Source: an uncultured Paracoccaceae bacterium | GTDB lineage: Bacteria; Pseudomonadota; Alphaproteobacteria; Rhodobacterales; Rhodobacteraceae | DNA length: 64,000 nt | Direction of reading: 5' to 3' | Assembly (NCBI GenBank): GCA_943787785.1 | Contig: CALSNT010000003.1 | Location: 186,001 to 250,000, forward strand | Shown: positions 9,560 to 19,782 of the stretch, piece by piece | Layout of the letters: each line of letters starts with the position of its first letter | How positions within the stretch are numbered: position 1 is the stretch's first letter | The notes under the pieces: model-generated | Databases searched by the model: none | Seen by the model: only the letters and a program-made list of their open reading frames with translations | What the model was told of the DNA's origin: nothing | Made by a program: the position numbers and the translations under genes

Positions 9560-10038
9560 TCCGTCTGCTGTTCGTCTGTCTGGGCAATATCTGCCGCTCG
9601 CCTACAGCCGAGGGGGTGCTGCGCAAACAGGCCGTGGAGTGCGGCCAGGGCATGCAAGTGGACAGCGCGGGCACCAGCGACTGGCATATCGGCGCGCCGC
9701 CCCATCCACCGGCAATTGCGGCGGCTGCCCAGCGTGGCATCGACCTGTCCCGCTTACGCGCCCGCCAATTCACGCCCGATGATTTCACCGACTTCGATCT
9801 GATCCTCGCGATGGATCGCGCCAACCTCGACCGGATCGAGGCTCTGCGACCAACTGACAGCCGGACTCCGGTGCGCCTTATGCTGGACTTTGCTCCGGCA
9901 TCGGGGCGGACAGACGTGCCGGACCCATACTTCACCCATGATTACGAAGGGGCGCTGGACCTGATCGAGGCCGCAGCAGCCGGTCTTCTGGATCAACTGG
10001 CGCAGAACGCCTTGGCCAGCGCCGAGAAATCCTTGTAG
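9556..10038 (+). CDS. Low-molecular-weight protein-tyrosine phosphatase, about 160 aa, apparent CTG start
   Basis: A cytoplasmic acid phosphatase or arsenate-reductase-like fold. The P-loop is LFVCLGNICRSPTAEG (CX5R) near the N-terminus and the general-acid Asp is in DVPDPYF. No in-frame ATG, GTG or TTG lies near the conserved N-terminus. The family start falls on CTG ATC CGT CTG, giving a 4-bp overlap (CTGA) with the membrane gene's stop, so a CTG start with translational coupling is the best reading. The 3' end overlaps the convergent gene at 9993-10295 by 46 bp. Confidence 0.85.
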   Translation: MIRLLFVCLGNICRSPTAEGVLRKQAVECGQGMQVDSAGTSDWHIGAPPHPPAIAAAAQRGIDLSRLRARQFTPDDFTDFDLILAMDRANLDRIEALRPTDSRTPVRLMLDFAPASGRTDVPDPYFTHDYEGALDLIEAAAAGLLDQLAQNALASAEKSL

Positions 10039-10295
10039 CGCTCCCAGAACAGTCCATGACTGCGATCTTTGGACTGCCGGATCACCTGCGCCTGATGCGG
10101 GTCGGCAAAGAAGGTCGCCGCCAGGTTCTGTTCCTGCCGGTCCAGTGTCGCGTCGGCAGCCACCTGAATGCATTTGCACAGGCGCGGGGCGGCGGCCTGC
10201 CGGTCCGACGCATTGCAGGCCGCGCGGATCGCTTCCGCATTCGACACAGCCGGCAACAGGATCAAGGTGATCGTCAGGGACAATACGGGTCGCAT
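9993..10295 (-). CDS. Small periplasmic protein with paired cysteines, 100 aa
   Basis: Begins with a signal peptide (RPVLSLTITLILLPAVSNA) and continues as a short mature domain with Cys residues in RAACNAS, PRLCKCI and the C-terminal KAFCAS, suggesting two disulfides. The motif TFFADPHQAQVIRQS recurs in related Rhodobacteraceae proteins I recall as hypothetical or loosely labelled; no function is established. The start at 10295 is preferred over the frame opening at 10403 because of the signal peptide. It overlaps the phosphatase gene tail to tail. Confidence 0.65.
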   Translation of the reverse strand: MRPVLSLTITLILLPAVSNAEAIRAACNASDRQAAAPRLCKCIQVAADATLDRQEQNLAATFFADPHQAQVIRQSKDRSHGLFWERYKDFSALAKAFCAS

Positions 10296-10501
10296 AACAC
10301 TCTCTGCCAAATATGGCGCACATCCGGCTGAGACATATGGCAGGGTCCGCCCGCTTGCGCAATTCACCAGTTTGCGATGGCAACCCGTGGTTGAGCGGGC
10401 CATTTGCAGCGATCATAGAATGGTGAGGTCACCGAAACTTCCGTGGACATCGCACGACCGATCAGCGCTGACTGCGCCGTCCGATCAGCAAAGGCCCACT
10501 C

Positions 10502-11062
10502 ATGTCCGCAATTAGATGGATCACCGCCAACGCAATCGCGCTGGGCCTCGCCAATGCCTCGGTCCCCGCAATCTTCCGTCTGACATGGGAGGCTGGGGCC
10601 GCCGACACCATGATCGCGCTCTGGGTCGGCCTCTGGTGGGGCCTGCTGATCGGCGGCGCGCAGGTCTGGGCGCTGCGGCCCAATAGGGGAGTCCTCTGGG
10701 TGCTGGCCACAATGCTGGTGCTTGCCGCCGGATGGCTCTGGACCCTGACAGCGCGCCCCGAAGACATCCTCGGCACCGCCAGCCCGCTGGATCAGGCCAT
10801 CGACGCAGCGCTATTCGGCGCCGCGATCGGAGCCACAATCGGTGCCCTGCACTGGGCGCTGAACCGTGAGCGGCTGGGCTCGGTACTGTGGATTGCGCGG
10901 GTCGCGTTGGGTTGGGCGCTGGCAATGGTGGTGCTGAACCTGGGCGAGGCTGCGTTCGGTGCGACCGAGGGCGCGGCGCATATCGCAGTGCGACTGGTGC
11001 TGGGCGCAATTGGCGGAGCGGTGTTGGGGGCGGTGACGATGGTGCGGCGGCTCAGGCCATGA
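10502..11062 (+). CDS. Multi-pass membrane protein, 186 aa
   Basis: About five hydrophobic helices rich in Ala, Gly and Trp are visible, for example TMIALWVGLWWGLLIGGAQVWAL and GVLWVLATMLVLAAGWLW. There is no recognisable motif or family. It is a single gene, and the 3' remnant of the split methyltransferase gene begins about 90 bp downstream on the other strand. Confidence 0.65.
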   Translation: MSAIRWITANAIALGLANASVPAIFRLTWEAGAADTMIALWVGLWWGLLIGGAQVWALRPNRGVLWVLATMLVLAAGWLWTLTARPEDILGTASPLDQAIDAALFGAAIGATIGALHWALNRERLGSVLWIARVALGWALAMVVLNLGEAAFGATEGAAHIAVRLVLGAIGGAVLGAVTMVRRLRP

Positions 11063-11151
11063 GGCATGGCGGGTGAACCCCGCCCTAAGTTGGCAAATTC
11101 CAGAACTGCGGAATAGCTGGAATAACAAGTCCAACTATCTTTGGAATGCAG

Positions 11152-11292
11152 TCATGCTTTATTTAGAAGTGAAACGACCTTTGATTGAGAGTGATTTGCG
11201 TACGTGTTCCACGTTGGCTCATAAGTCTCCGACTGATTGCCCCAGACTGTCCATCCCTTGCGCGGACCCCGCGCAAAGAGTTCAAGTTTCTT
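11152..11292 (-). pseudogene. MT-A70-like DNA methyltransferase, 3' fragment (cut by IS1380)
   Basis: Reading the minus strand from the left edge of the first IS1380 copy gives KKLELFARGPRKGWTVWGNQ followed by about 25 more residues and a TGA. This is the usual C-terminus of MT-A70/M.MunI-type adenine methyltransferases (LELFARG, W-GN). It continues in frame from the 5' fragment at 12961-13469: removing the element and one copy of the TTCTT duplication gives a 645-bp, 214-codon gene. It has no start of its own and is presumably not translated. Confidence 0.88.
11288..11292. repeat. IS1380 copy 1 target-site duplication, left (TTCTT)
   Basis: The 5 bp TTCTT directly before the element are repeated at 12961-12965 directly after it. 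The duplicated bases lie inside the methyltransferase gene. Confidence 0.9.
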
Positions 11293-12960
11293 CCCGCATT
11301 CCCCAAGTAAATCTTTGATTTCGCTGTCCTGATCTCGTTATTTTCTATATAAATCATAGTGTTGTTGGCTGTTATGGGCGTGTTCTATGGATCACCCGGA
11401 GGGTGCAAGTTTGGATCGGGGTGATCGGGTTGATTTTGACCGTCGGGTGCGGCTGGAGTTTCGGGGCGCGCAGATCAGTTCGGACGGCGGTTTGCTGGTG
11501 ATGCGCGAGCTCGATGACGCGCTTGGGCTGTCTGGCCTTGCGTCAGAGGCGCTGCGCGACAACCGCACGGGCAAGAACACCGTCCATCGGCTTGACGGGC
11601 TGTTCCGGCAGTCAGTGTTCGGGCGGCTGGCCGGATACGAGGACGTCAACGATGCCGACCGTCTCGCGCTTGATCCCGTGATGCGTCAGGTTGTTGGTGG
11701 TCGGGCTGTCGATGCGCAAGCGGCCTCAGCCTCGCAGATGGGGCGTTTCGAGACCGAGATGCTGGCCATGTCCGAGAACCGTGAAGCGCTGTCCGATCTG
11801 AACGGGCAATGGATCGACCGGTTTCATGACCGCAACGGGTTAAAGTATATCGTGCTGGACATGGACAGCTCGGTCAGCCCGACCCATGGCGACCAGGAAG
11901 GGTCCGCCTGGAACGGGCATTTCGACTGCACCTGTTATCACCCGAACTTCCTGTTCAACCAGTTCGGCATGCTGGAACGCTGCGCCCTGCGCCATGGCAA
12001 CGTCCACAGTGCCGACGGCTGGCGGGACGTCCTCGACCCGGTGATCGCCCGGTATGCCAAACGTGACATCCTGCGGTTCTTTCGTGCCGACGCCGCCTAT
12101 GCGATCCCCGCGATCTATGCGCGGCTGGAAGATGCGGTCTATTTCTACGCCATCCGGCTGCCCGCCAACAACGTCCTGCGCGAGAAGATCGCCCATCGGC
12201 TGACCCGGCCGGTGGGGCGACCGTCGCTGACCAAGGTCAAGCGGTTCTTCGAGGACTTCGAGTATCAGGCGGCGTCTTGGGACAAGGAGCGCCGCATCAT
12301 TGCCAAGATCGAATGGCACCCAGGCGAGCTGTTTCCCCGCGTCGGTTTCATCGTCACCAACTTGCCGATGGAACCGGACTGGGTGGTTCGGTTCTACAAC
12401 CAGCGCGGCACGGCCGAGCAGCATATCAAGGAGGGCAAATACGCCTTCCACTGGACGCGGCTGTCGTGCCGGAAGTTCCGCGACAACGAGGTCCGGCTGC
12501 AGTTGCACGCACTGGCCTACAACCTGGCCACCTTCCTGCGCTGCATCGAACTGCCCGAGGAAATGGCCCAATGGTCGCTGTCCAGCCTGCAACTCAAGCT
12601 GATCAAGATCGGGGCCCGCGTCGTCCGCCACGCCCGCGCCATCACCTGCCAGCTGGCCGAGGTGGCCGTCACCGGCCCGATGGTGCGCGCCATCCTCGCC
12701 GCCATCCGCCGATTGCGAGCGCCACCGCTATGCGCGTGACCGCGATCCAAGCCAAAACTGAACGAAAGCGGCAGGACAAGTCTGCCCGATGCGCTGAAAA
12801 ACACCGCCGCCGGGCCGGGATGCTGCGGGTTTACGGGCCGATTCGCCCAACTTCAGGCGTTTGCGCGACCACAGACGCCGCTCGGGGCGGAAAACGCTTG
12901 ACCAGTTGGCGCAGTCAGGCGATCTTCACGTCAGAAGGCAGGCCACTTGGGGAATGTCGG
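11293..12960 (+). mobile_element. IS1380-family insertion sequence, copy 1 (1668 bp)
   Basis: The ends are CCCGCATTCCCCAAGT on the left and, in reverse complement, CCGACATTCCCCAAGT on the right, sharing CATTCCCCAAGT as imperfect terminal inverted repeats. It is flanked by the perfect 5-bp duplication TTCTT. It contains one transposase gene on the plus strand. It is nearly identical to the element at 17116-18783; all 11 differences I could find lie in the last 500 bp. It interrupts the methyltransferase gene. Confidence 0.95.
11387..12739 (+). CDS. IS1380-family DDE transposase, 450 aa
   Basis: Catalyses cut-and-paste transposition of its own element. Family features seen are an N-terminal helix-rich DNA-binding part (FRGAQISSDGGLLVMRELDD), the catalytic Asp region VLDMDSSVSPTHGDQEGSAW, the central RADAAYAIPAIYARLE and the C-terminal RFYNQRGTAEQHIKEGK holding the Glu of the DDE triad. 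The length is normal and the frame intact. The protein is identical to the copy at 17210-18562. Confidence 0.95.
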   Translation: MDHPEGASLDRGDRVDFDRRVRLEFRGAQISSDGGLLVMRELDDALGLSGLASEALRDNRTGKNTVHRLDGLFRQSVFGRLAGYEDVNDADRLALDPVMRQVVGGRAVDAQAASASQMGRFETEMLAMSENREALSDLNGQWIDRFHDRNGLKYIVLDMDSSVSPTHGDQEGSAWNGHFDCTCYHPNFLFNQFGMLERCALRHGNVHSADGWRDVLDPVIARYAKRDILRFFRADAAYAIPAIYARLEDAVYFYAIRLPANNVLREKIAHRLTRPVGRPSLTKVKRFFEDFEYQAASWDKERRIIAKIEWHPGELFPRVGFIVTNLPMEPDWVVRFYNQRGTAEQHIKEGKYAFHWTRLSCRKFRDNEVRLQLHALAYNLATFLRCIELPEEMAQWSLSSLQLKLIKIGARVVRHARAITCQLAEVAVTGPMVRAILAAIRRLRAPPLCA

Positions 12961-13469
12961 TTCTTACCGAAACTGCACGCTTCAATAAGATCATACTGTT
13001 CATCTGGCTTGCGGCTGTGTTCACGTTTCCGCGTCGAGATAATGTTTTCCTGAGAACGCCCCGGTTGGAGTGTCCGGGCATTCTTTCCTCTGACGCCGAA
13101 CAGGAGGACCTCAGTAACATTGCGGAAATAGAAGCCGACGCCGCGACGATCTGGGCCGCCATCTTTGCGGACTTTGTACCAAATTATGTTGCTTTTGTAT
13201 TTGAAGCCCCAATGTTCCATGACTTTCAGCCCATCGGGGAGTAGTGCGTTTGGAATCCAAAGGTATAAGTGAGCAGGATCGCCAGCAATCGCTTCCACCG
13301 GAAGATCGCATATATCATCCAATCCCATGGTTGGATATCTCGACAGACGCTTGTGCTCAGGTGCCATTTTTCCTGTTCTATTCTGAAATTGCCAAGGTGG
13401 ATCTGCCAGAATTGTCTGAAATTTCCTGTTTCGCAATTCGCTCAAGAAGTCGTCCGTCGCATTTGCCAT
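12961..13469 (-). pseudogene. MT-A70-like adenine DNA methyltransferase, 5' fragment (cut by IS1380)
   Basis: Would transfer a methyl group from S-adenosylmethionine to adenine N6. The catalytic motif DPPW is in TILADPPWQFQNR, with SRYPTMGLDDICDLPV and LYLWIPNALLPDGL following, as in MT-A70/IME4-like restriction-system methylases. The start at 13469 overlaps the endonuclease stop (TGATG). Reading runs into the IS at 12960, ending ...EACSFGKN plus IS-encoded residues. The missing C-terminus (LELFARG...) lies beyond the element at 11152-11292. As it stands the enzyme lacks its last 45 or so residues. Confidence 0.9.
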
Positions 13470-14059
13470 CAGTCCATCTCCCGATACAGGCTTTTCTTGA
13501 TTCCAAACGAAAGGATCGGGCATCCACCGGCCCCGCCGCCTTCGATTCTTGGGATTAGCTTGCTCAAATGCGTCGTAGAATTTCCATAGGAGGACCCTCG
13601 CCCCATTTCCTTAAAAATGTCTTGAAGTTCGCTTGATCTGGTAATGATCACGCCAACACTCACTGTGCGGAGCCCATGTAGTAGCCTAAAATTATTGAGG
13701 TCCCGATCATAAAATGGATCCTTATTGTTCCACTCAATTTCGACTGCAACGCGGTTGCGAAACATGTCGATTTTGTGAGTCGGCGTTTCGGTCTCATTTT
13801 GATCAACAACAATTTTTATGTCGAACCGTGTTTCCCGCCATCCACGTTCTTCAAGAAAATCGTCGAAAAACGCGGCAAGACGTGTTTTTGAACCGCCCGG
13901 ATTACTGATGTAAGAGCGATTCAGGCGAAATGCGCTTAGAACGTCCATCAGATCGCGCCATTAATTAGGATGGTCTCCTACCATCACAGCGCTCGCATGG
14001 TGCCATTCAGCGCAATAGTAGTTCTCCCTGACAAATTCAGGCAAGCGTTCAGTCAACAT
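13469..14059 (-). pseudogene. BglII/BstYI-like restriction endonuclease with in-frame stop
   Basis: The type II endonuclease partner of the adjacent methyltransferase. The core VAVEIEWNNKDPFYDRDLNNF carries the acidic catalytic residues of the BamHI/BglII/BstYI fold; GVIITRSSELQDIFKEMG and RIEGGGAGGCPILSFGI follow, as in the family. From the upstream ATG at 14059 the protein reads MLTERLPEFVRENYYCAEWH..., then meets TAA at 13961-13963 in frame, and WRDLMDVLSAFRLNRS continues directly after it, as expected if a sense codon such as GAA became TAA. Restart at the ATG at 13948 would give a 159-aa protein lacking the N-terminal helix. The activity is probably lost or reduced. Confidence 0.82.
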
Positions 14060-14142
14060 ATTGTAGCGTTCTGCCGATGTTCTCACAGGGTGTTGCTACA
14101 CTAGCGGCGGTGCCGGCCTTCTTCAAGGAGCTAGTTTCCCCT

Positions 14143-14391
14143 TCAATGCAACCTTGCATGCACCACGAACCCGTCCACCGTCTCCTCCCCAAGCGCCCGC
14201 AGCGCCTCCAACCTATGCAGCCCCTCGATCAGCACGTACCGCCCCTTGCCCTCGCGCACCCGGATCGGGACCTGCTGGCCGTTCTCCAGGATATCTTCGG
14301 CCAACGCCTCCACCTTAACCGCCTCCAGCGTCTTGGCCCGTTTGGCGGGGACGTAGATCTGGTCGATGGGCAGGGGGCTGACGAAGGGCAT
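14143..14391 (-). CDS. ParB N-terminal (sulfiredoxin-like) domain protein, 82 aa
   Basis: A stand-alone ParB/Srx-like domain: VPAKRAKTLEAVKVEALAED, then the core ENGQQVPIRVREGKGRYVLI and the box EGLHRLEALRALGEE. Start MPFVSPLP at 14391 is supported by GGAG 8 nt upstream. It is not a partition ParB (no helix-turn-helix or C-terminal domain). Divergent from lepA with an 88-bp gap. Function is uncertain; such single domains can bind or hydrolyse nucleotides. Confidence 0.8.
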   Translation of the reverse strand: MPFVSPLPIDQIYVPAKRAKTLEAVKVEALAEDILENGQQVPIRVREGKGRYVLIEGLHRLEALRALGEETVDGFVVHARLH

Positions 14392-14446
14392 GCGGGTGGC
14401 TCCAATCACGTGAAGGGGCAGGGGGCGCGGTGGCGCACCCCATTGA

Positions 14447-16276
<1,830 letters not shown>

Positions 16277-16315
16277 AGCTGTCCATCTCAGGCGTTTATG
16301 AAGCAGTGGGCGGCA

Positions 16316-16336
16316 GCGGTTTTCGAAGAAAACCGC
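16316..16336. terminator. Hairpin downstream of lepA
   Basis: The perfect 9-bp stem GCGGTTTTC / GAAAACCGC has a GAA loop, flanked by GTGGGC / GCCCAC that could extend it. No T-run follows on the plus strand, so its role is unproven. Confidence 0.45.
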
Positions 16337-16433
16337 GTGCCCACCCCGTGGAGTTGGTACGCACCGATGCTCACCCCGTAGGCCGGGGTTCACCCCGGCA
16401 CCCCACAACCCCCACCCCGCCCGGAATCAAGCC

Positions 16434-16480
16434 CGAAAGGCGCCGGGCGAGCGCCTGTCTGCCCCCCGGGCAGGCGCTTC
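16434..16480. terminator. Overlapping GC-rich stem-loops
   Basis: AGGCGC (16438-16443) can pair with GCGCCT (16451-16456), or GCGCCTG (16451-16457) with CAGGCGC (16471-16477), so the two stems exclude each other. The surrounding bases resemble the element after aspS at 1440-1470. It is probably a terminator. From here to 16753 I see no gene. Confidence 0.45.
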
Positions 16481-16753
16481 TGCGACGTAGCGTGTCCCAC
16501 CGAGGTCAGAGTTGACGCTGCACGATAAATTGCCCCAAACCACCGTAGCTGCGCCAGCCCGCAGACAGGTGCGCGCCCGGCTTGCGTGATGGCGAGATCG
16601 CTTCAAGACCTTTGGCGATTGCCAAGGGGCAAGTCGCCTATACTCTTTGACTTTGCCAATCAGCCAAGAGGTCTGAAAAATCAGAACATGCCATTTGTTC
16701 AAAAAAGTTCGCCACCGGAAGAAATTGCAAATGCGCCATACTAGGGTAACTGA

Positions 16754-17115
16754 TTACATTTCTTGGAAAGTGCCCGCGAACCCATTAAAATCCACAATGA
16801 CGGCAGAATAGTTTCCTTTCGAGGACTCTTGGATATCCAAAACTCCAGATATGAACGCCGCATTGGCATCAAATGTGGCTGTTGCCTTCATTCCGTCCAC
16901 CGTGAACTCTCCGGCCCAAAGCGCCCCCATCTCATCATGTAGCGGCTTCAGTGTGCCAATTTCTTCAAATTTTGCGTTGTACATGGTTAGTGATTTGCCA
17001 CTTGAATGGATGTTCGCAAACCAATTTTCAGTCGTTTCTTCACATTTTGCATCAATCTTCACTAGCCTGGAGATATCGACCGTTGCTGTCTTTCCGTTGC
17101 AAAGCCTGAAATTAT
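16754..17115 (-). pseudogene. Small secreted protein, 3' fragment (cut by IS1380 copy 2)
   Basis: Reads FRLCNGKTATVDISRLVKID onwards to FAGTFQEM and stop, about 119 residues, a beta-rich extracytoplasmic-looking domain with two Cys (RLCNG, AKCEE). The apparent ATG at 17122 lies inside the IS terminal repeat and is not the native start. The reading frame continues without a break into the sequence on the far side of the element (18784-18978): removing the IS and one ATTAT gives a 184-codon open frame with an N-terminal hydrophobic stretch. The family is unknown. Confidence 0.78.
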
Positions 17116-18783
17116 CCCGCATTCCCCAAGTAAATCTTTGATTTCGCTGTCCTGATCTCGTTATTTTCTATATAAATCATAGTGTTGTTGGCTGTTATGG
17201 GCGTGTTCTATGGATCACCCGGAGGGTGCAAGTTTGGATCGGGGTGATCGGGTTGATTTTGACCGTCGGGTGCGGCTGGAGTTTCGGGGCGCGCAGATCA
17301 GTTCGGACGGCGGTTTGCTGGTGATGCGCGAGCTCGATGACGCGCTTGGGCTGTCTGGCCTTGCGTCAGAGGCGCTGCGCGACAACCGCACGGGCAAGAA
17401 CACCGTCCATCGGCTTGACGGGCTGTTCCGGCAGTCAGTGTTCGGGCGGCTGGCCGGATACGAGGACGTCAACGATGCCGACCGTCTCGCGCTTGATCCC
17501 GTGATGCGTCAGGTTGTTGGTGGTCGGGCTGTCGATGCGCAAGCGGCCTCAGCCTCGCAGATGGGGCGTTTCGAGACCGAGATGCTGGCCATGTCCGAGA
17601 ACCGTGAAGCGCTGTCCGATCTGAACGGGCAATGGATCGACCGGTTTCATGACCGCAACGGGTTAAAGTATATCGTGCTGGACATGGACAGCTCGGTCAG
17701 CCCGACCCATGGCGACCAGGAAGGGTCCGCCTGGAACGGGCATTTCGACTGCACCTGTTATCACCCGAACTTCCTGTTCAACCAGTTCGGCATGCTGGAA
17801 CGCTGCGCCCTGCGCCATGGCAACGTCCACAGTGCCGACGGCTGGCGGGACGTCCTCGACCCGGTGATCGCCCGGTATGCCAAACGTGACATCCTGCGGT
17901 TCTTTCGTGCCGACGCCGCCTATGCGATCCCCGCGATCTATGCGCGGCTGGAAGATGCGGTCTATTTCTACGCCATCCGGCTGCCCGCCAACAACGTCCT
18001 GCGCGAGAAGATCGCCCATCGGCTGACCCGGCCGGTGGGGCGACCGTCGCTGACCAAGGTCAAGCGGTTCTTCGAGGACTTCGAGTATCAGGCGGCGTCT
18101 TGGGACAAGGAGCGCCGCATCATTGCCAAGATCGAATGGCACCCAGGCGAGCTGTTTCCCCGCGTCGGTTTCATCGTCACCAACTTGCCGATGGAACCGG
18201 ACTGGGTGGTTCGGTTCTACAACCAGCGCGGCACGGCCGAGCAGCATATCAAGGAGGGCAAATACGCCTTCCACTGGACACGGCTGTCGTGCAGGAAGTT
18301 CCGCGACAACGAAGTCCGGCTGCAATTGCACGCACTGGCCTACAACCTGGCCACCTTCCTGCGCTGCATCGAACTGCCCGAGGAAATGGCCCAATGGTCG
18401 CTGTCCAGCCTGCAACTCAAACTGATCAAGATCGGGGCCCGCGTCGTCCGCCACGCCCGCGCCATCACCTGCCAACTGGCAGAGGTGGCCGTCACCGGCC
18501 CGATGGTGCGCGCCATCCTCGCCGCCATCCGACGATTGCGAGCGCCACCGCTATGCGCGTGACCGCGATCCAAGCCAAAACTGAACGAAAGCGGCAGGAC
18601 AAGTCTGCCCGATGCGCTGAAAAACACCGCCGCCGGGCCGGGATGCTGCGGGTTTACGGGCCGATTCGCCCAACTTCGGGCGTTTGCGCGACCACAGACC
18701 CCGCTCGGGGCGGAAAGCGCTTGACCAGTTGGCGCAGTCAGGCGATCTTCACGTCAGAAGGCAGGCCACTTGGGGAATGTCGG
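17116..18783 (+). mobile_element. IS1380-family insertion sequence, copy 2 (1668 bp)
   Basis: Same ends and length as the element at 11293-12960 and in the same orientation. It is flanked by its own perfect 5-bp duplication ATTAT (17111-17115 and 18784-18788), so it inserted independently rather than as one arm of a composite transposon. It splits the secreted-protein gene. Confidence 0.95.
17210..18562 (+). CDS. IS1380-family DDE transposase, 450 aa (copy 2)
   Basis: The protein is identical to the one encoded at 11387-12739. Eight nucleotide differences in the coding region, all synonymous (for example ACG to ACA, CGG to AGG, GAG to GAA), cluster in the last 300 bp. The first 1 kb is identical. 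The intact frame suggests the element is or was recently active. Confidence 0.95.
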   Translation: MDHPEGASLDRGDRVDFDRRVRLEFRGAQISSDGGLLVMRELDDALGLSGLASEALRDNRTGKNTVHRLDGLFRQSVFGRLAGYEDVNDADRLALDPVMRQVVGGRAVDAQAASASQMGRFETEMLAMSENREALSDLNGQWIDRFHDRNGLKYIVLDMDSSVSPTHGDQEGSAWNGHFDCTCYHPNFLFNQFGMLERCALRHGNVHSADGWRDVLDPVIARYAKRDILRFFRADAAYAIPAIYARLEDAVYFYAIRLPANNVLREKIAHRLTRPVGRPSLTKVKRFFEDFEYQAASWDKERRIIAKIEWHPGELFPRVGFIVTNLPMEPDWVVRFYNQRGTAEQHIKEGKYAFHWTRLSCRKFRDNEVRLQLHALAYNLATFLRCIELPEEMAQWSLSSLQLKLIKIGARVVRHARAITCQLAEVAVTGPMVRAILAAIRRLRAPPLCA

Positions 18784-18978
18784 ATTATGTTGGCTGTTGT
18801 CGAGGTTCGCAGGGCTTATGATCCGTCCACGCAGAGGTTCATCGGCATCATCAAGCTCAAAAACCCCTGCGGTCAGCATTTCCGGTCGCTGAATCGGCTT
18901 CTGAGCCTCTTGGGCAGAACTTTGAGCTACCAAATCTAGATGAGCTAAGGCTGCAAAGCCAATTACAAGCGGAAGGCT
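18784..18978 (-). pseudogene. Small secreted protein, 5' fragment (cut by IS1380 copy 2)
   Basis: The minus-strand frame reads LPLVIGFAALAHLDLVAQSS, signal-peptide-like with a possible cleavage at SSAQEA, then a mature start continuing to ISPANLDNSQHN at the IS edge. It joins in frame to the 3' fragment at 16754-17115. No ATG or GTG precedes the hydrophobic stretch before the in-frame TAG at 18979; TTG or ATT codons within it are the only candidates, so the true start is uncertain. It slightly overlaps the end of the membrane-protein gene at 18963. Confidence 0.65.
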
Positions 18979-19583
18979 CTAAATTCGGGTGCCGATTCTA
19001 CAGGTACTCTTATTGTCCATCGGGTGTCATTATCCAAGATGCGTACAACAATGATATGCGTTGAAGAAGTCGAGACGAGATGCAATATTCTAATCCTGCG
19101 CCCCTTTTTTTTCAAGCGTTCGATTGACTTCGCAATCTGGCCTTCTGCAAATGCACTTTCGATGGCGACGCTAGGCAAGTCCCGCCCCAATGACTCGGCG
19201 GAATGCGCGCCGTATCCATTCGCATTCATACTGATAAATATTAGTAATGCGATCGTAGCAACTGAACTCAATGCAAGAGTGTTCTGCGCGTTTGCAAGTG
19301 GAATGAGCCTTCGGAATAGTCCTCTTACGTCACGATAGCACAGCGCAATATAGGTGACCAAGAGCGCGGCAATTGCCGCAACTTCGAACAAATTTGGACT
19401 TTCAAAGGCTGCAAAGGCAAACTTTATTGCTGGGTAAGCATGAGCCAAGATAGTTGAAAACCCATACTCAAGTTCCGGCACATCCACGTCGAAATAGTTG
19501 AAATAACCATCCAGAAACGCATACCCAGTAAAAAACAGAATTGCGGTGATGATCGTCGAAATTATTGCGATTGCTTTTTCCAT
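18963..19583 (-). CDS. Membrane protein of unknown function, 206 aa
   Basis: Three to four hydrophobic helices are visible (AIIST..ITAILFFTGYAFL, LFEVAAIAALLVTYIALCY, VATIALLIFISMNAN), followed by a basic, soluble C-terminal domain (SIERLKKKGRRIRILHLVS...). GGAG is 7 nt upstream of the ATG. Base composition is clearly lower in GC than the surroundings, hinting at transfer together with the downstream split gene. I recognise no family. Confidence 0.7.
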   Translation of the reverse strand: MEKAIAIISTIITAILFFTGYAFLDGYFNYFDVDVPELEYGFSTILAHAYPAIKFAFAAFESPNLFEVAAIAALLVTYIALCYRDVRGLFRRLIPLANAQNTLALSSVATIALLIFISMNANGYGAHSAESLGRDLPSVAIESAFAEGQIAKSIERLKKKGRRIRILHLVSTSSTHIIVVRILDNDTRWTIRVPVESAPEFRAFRL

Positions 19584-19773
19584 TTTTCGGCTCCGAATAC
19601 GTTTAGCAAGTGACGTGATTCACCATTGAAAAACGGTTAACGGACAGAACGTATGAACTCCCCGTCTCGACGTAGTCAAACATCGCGTTTGCATTGGTAT
19701 TGATCAAGTCGTGATCCTGCCCCGAAAGACTATTCCATCCCCCAACCCCCTCCCACCACTCAAAAATCCCCAC

Positions 19774-19782
19774 TTATCCACA
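19774..19782 (+). promoter_or_regulatory. Single DnaA-box-like 9-mer
   Basis: TTATCCACA matches the consensus DnaA box exactly. It lies in an unusual C-rich, G-poor stretch (19735-19820). No second box or gidA, hemE or parAB neighbour is seen, so an origin is not supported. The rest of 19584-19884 holds nothing I can assign. Confidence 0.3.

Noticed and set aside
16427-16702. Minus-strand 91-aa protein
   Set aside because: It runs through terminator-like hairpins, has no family likeness and no ribosome site.
17116-17122. ATG at 17122 as the native start of the secreted protein
   Set aside because: The codon lies in the IS terminal repeat; the native frame continues beyond the other end of the IS.
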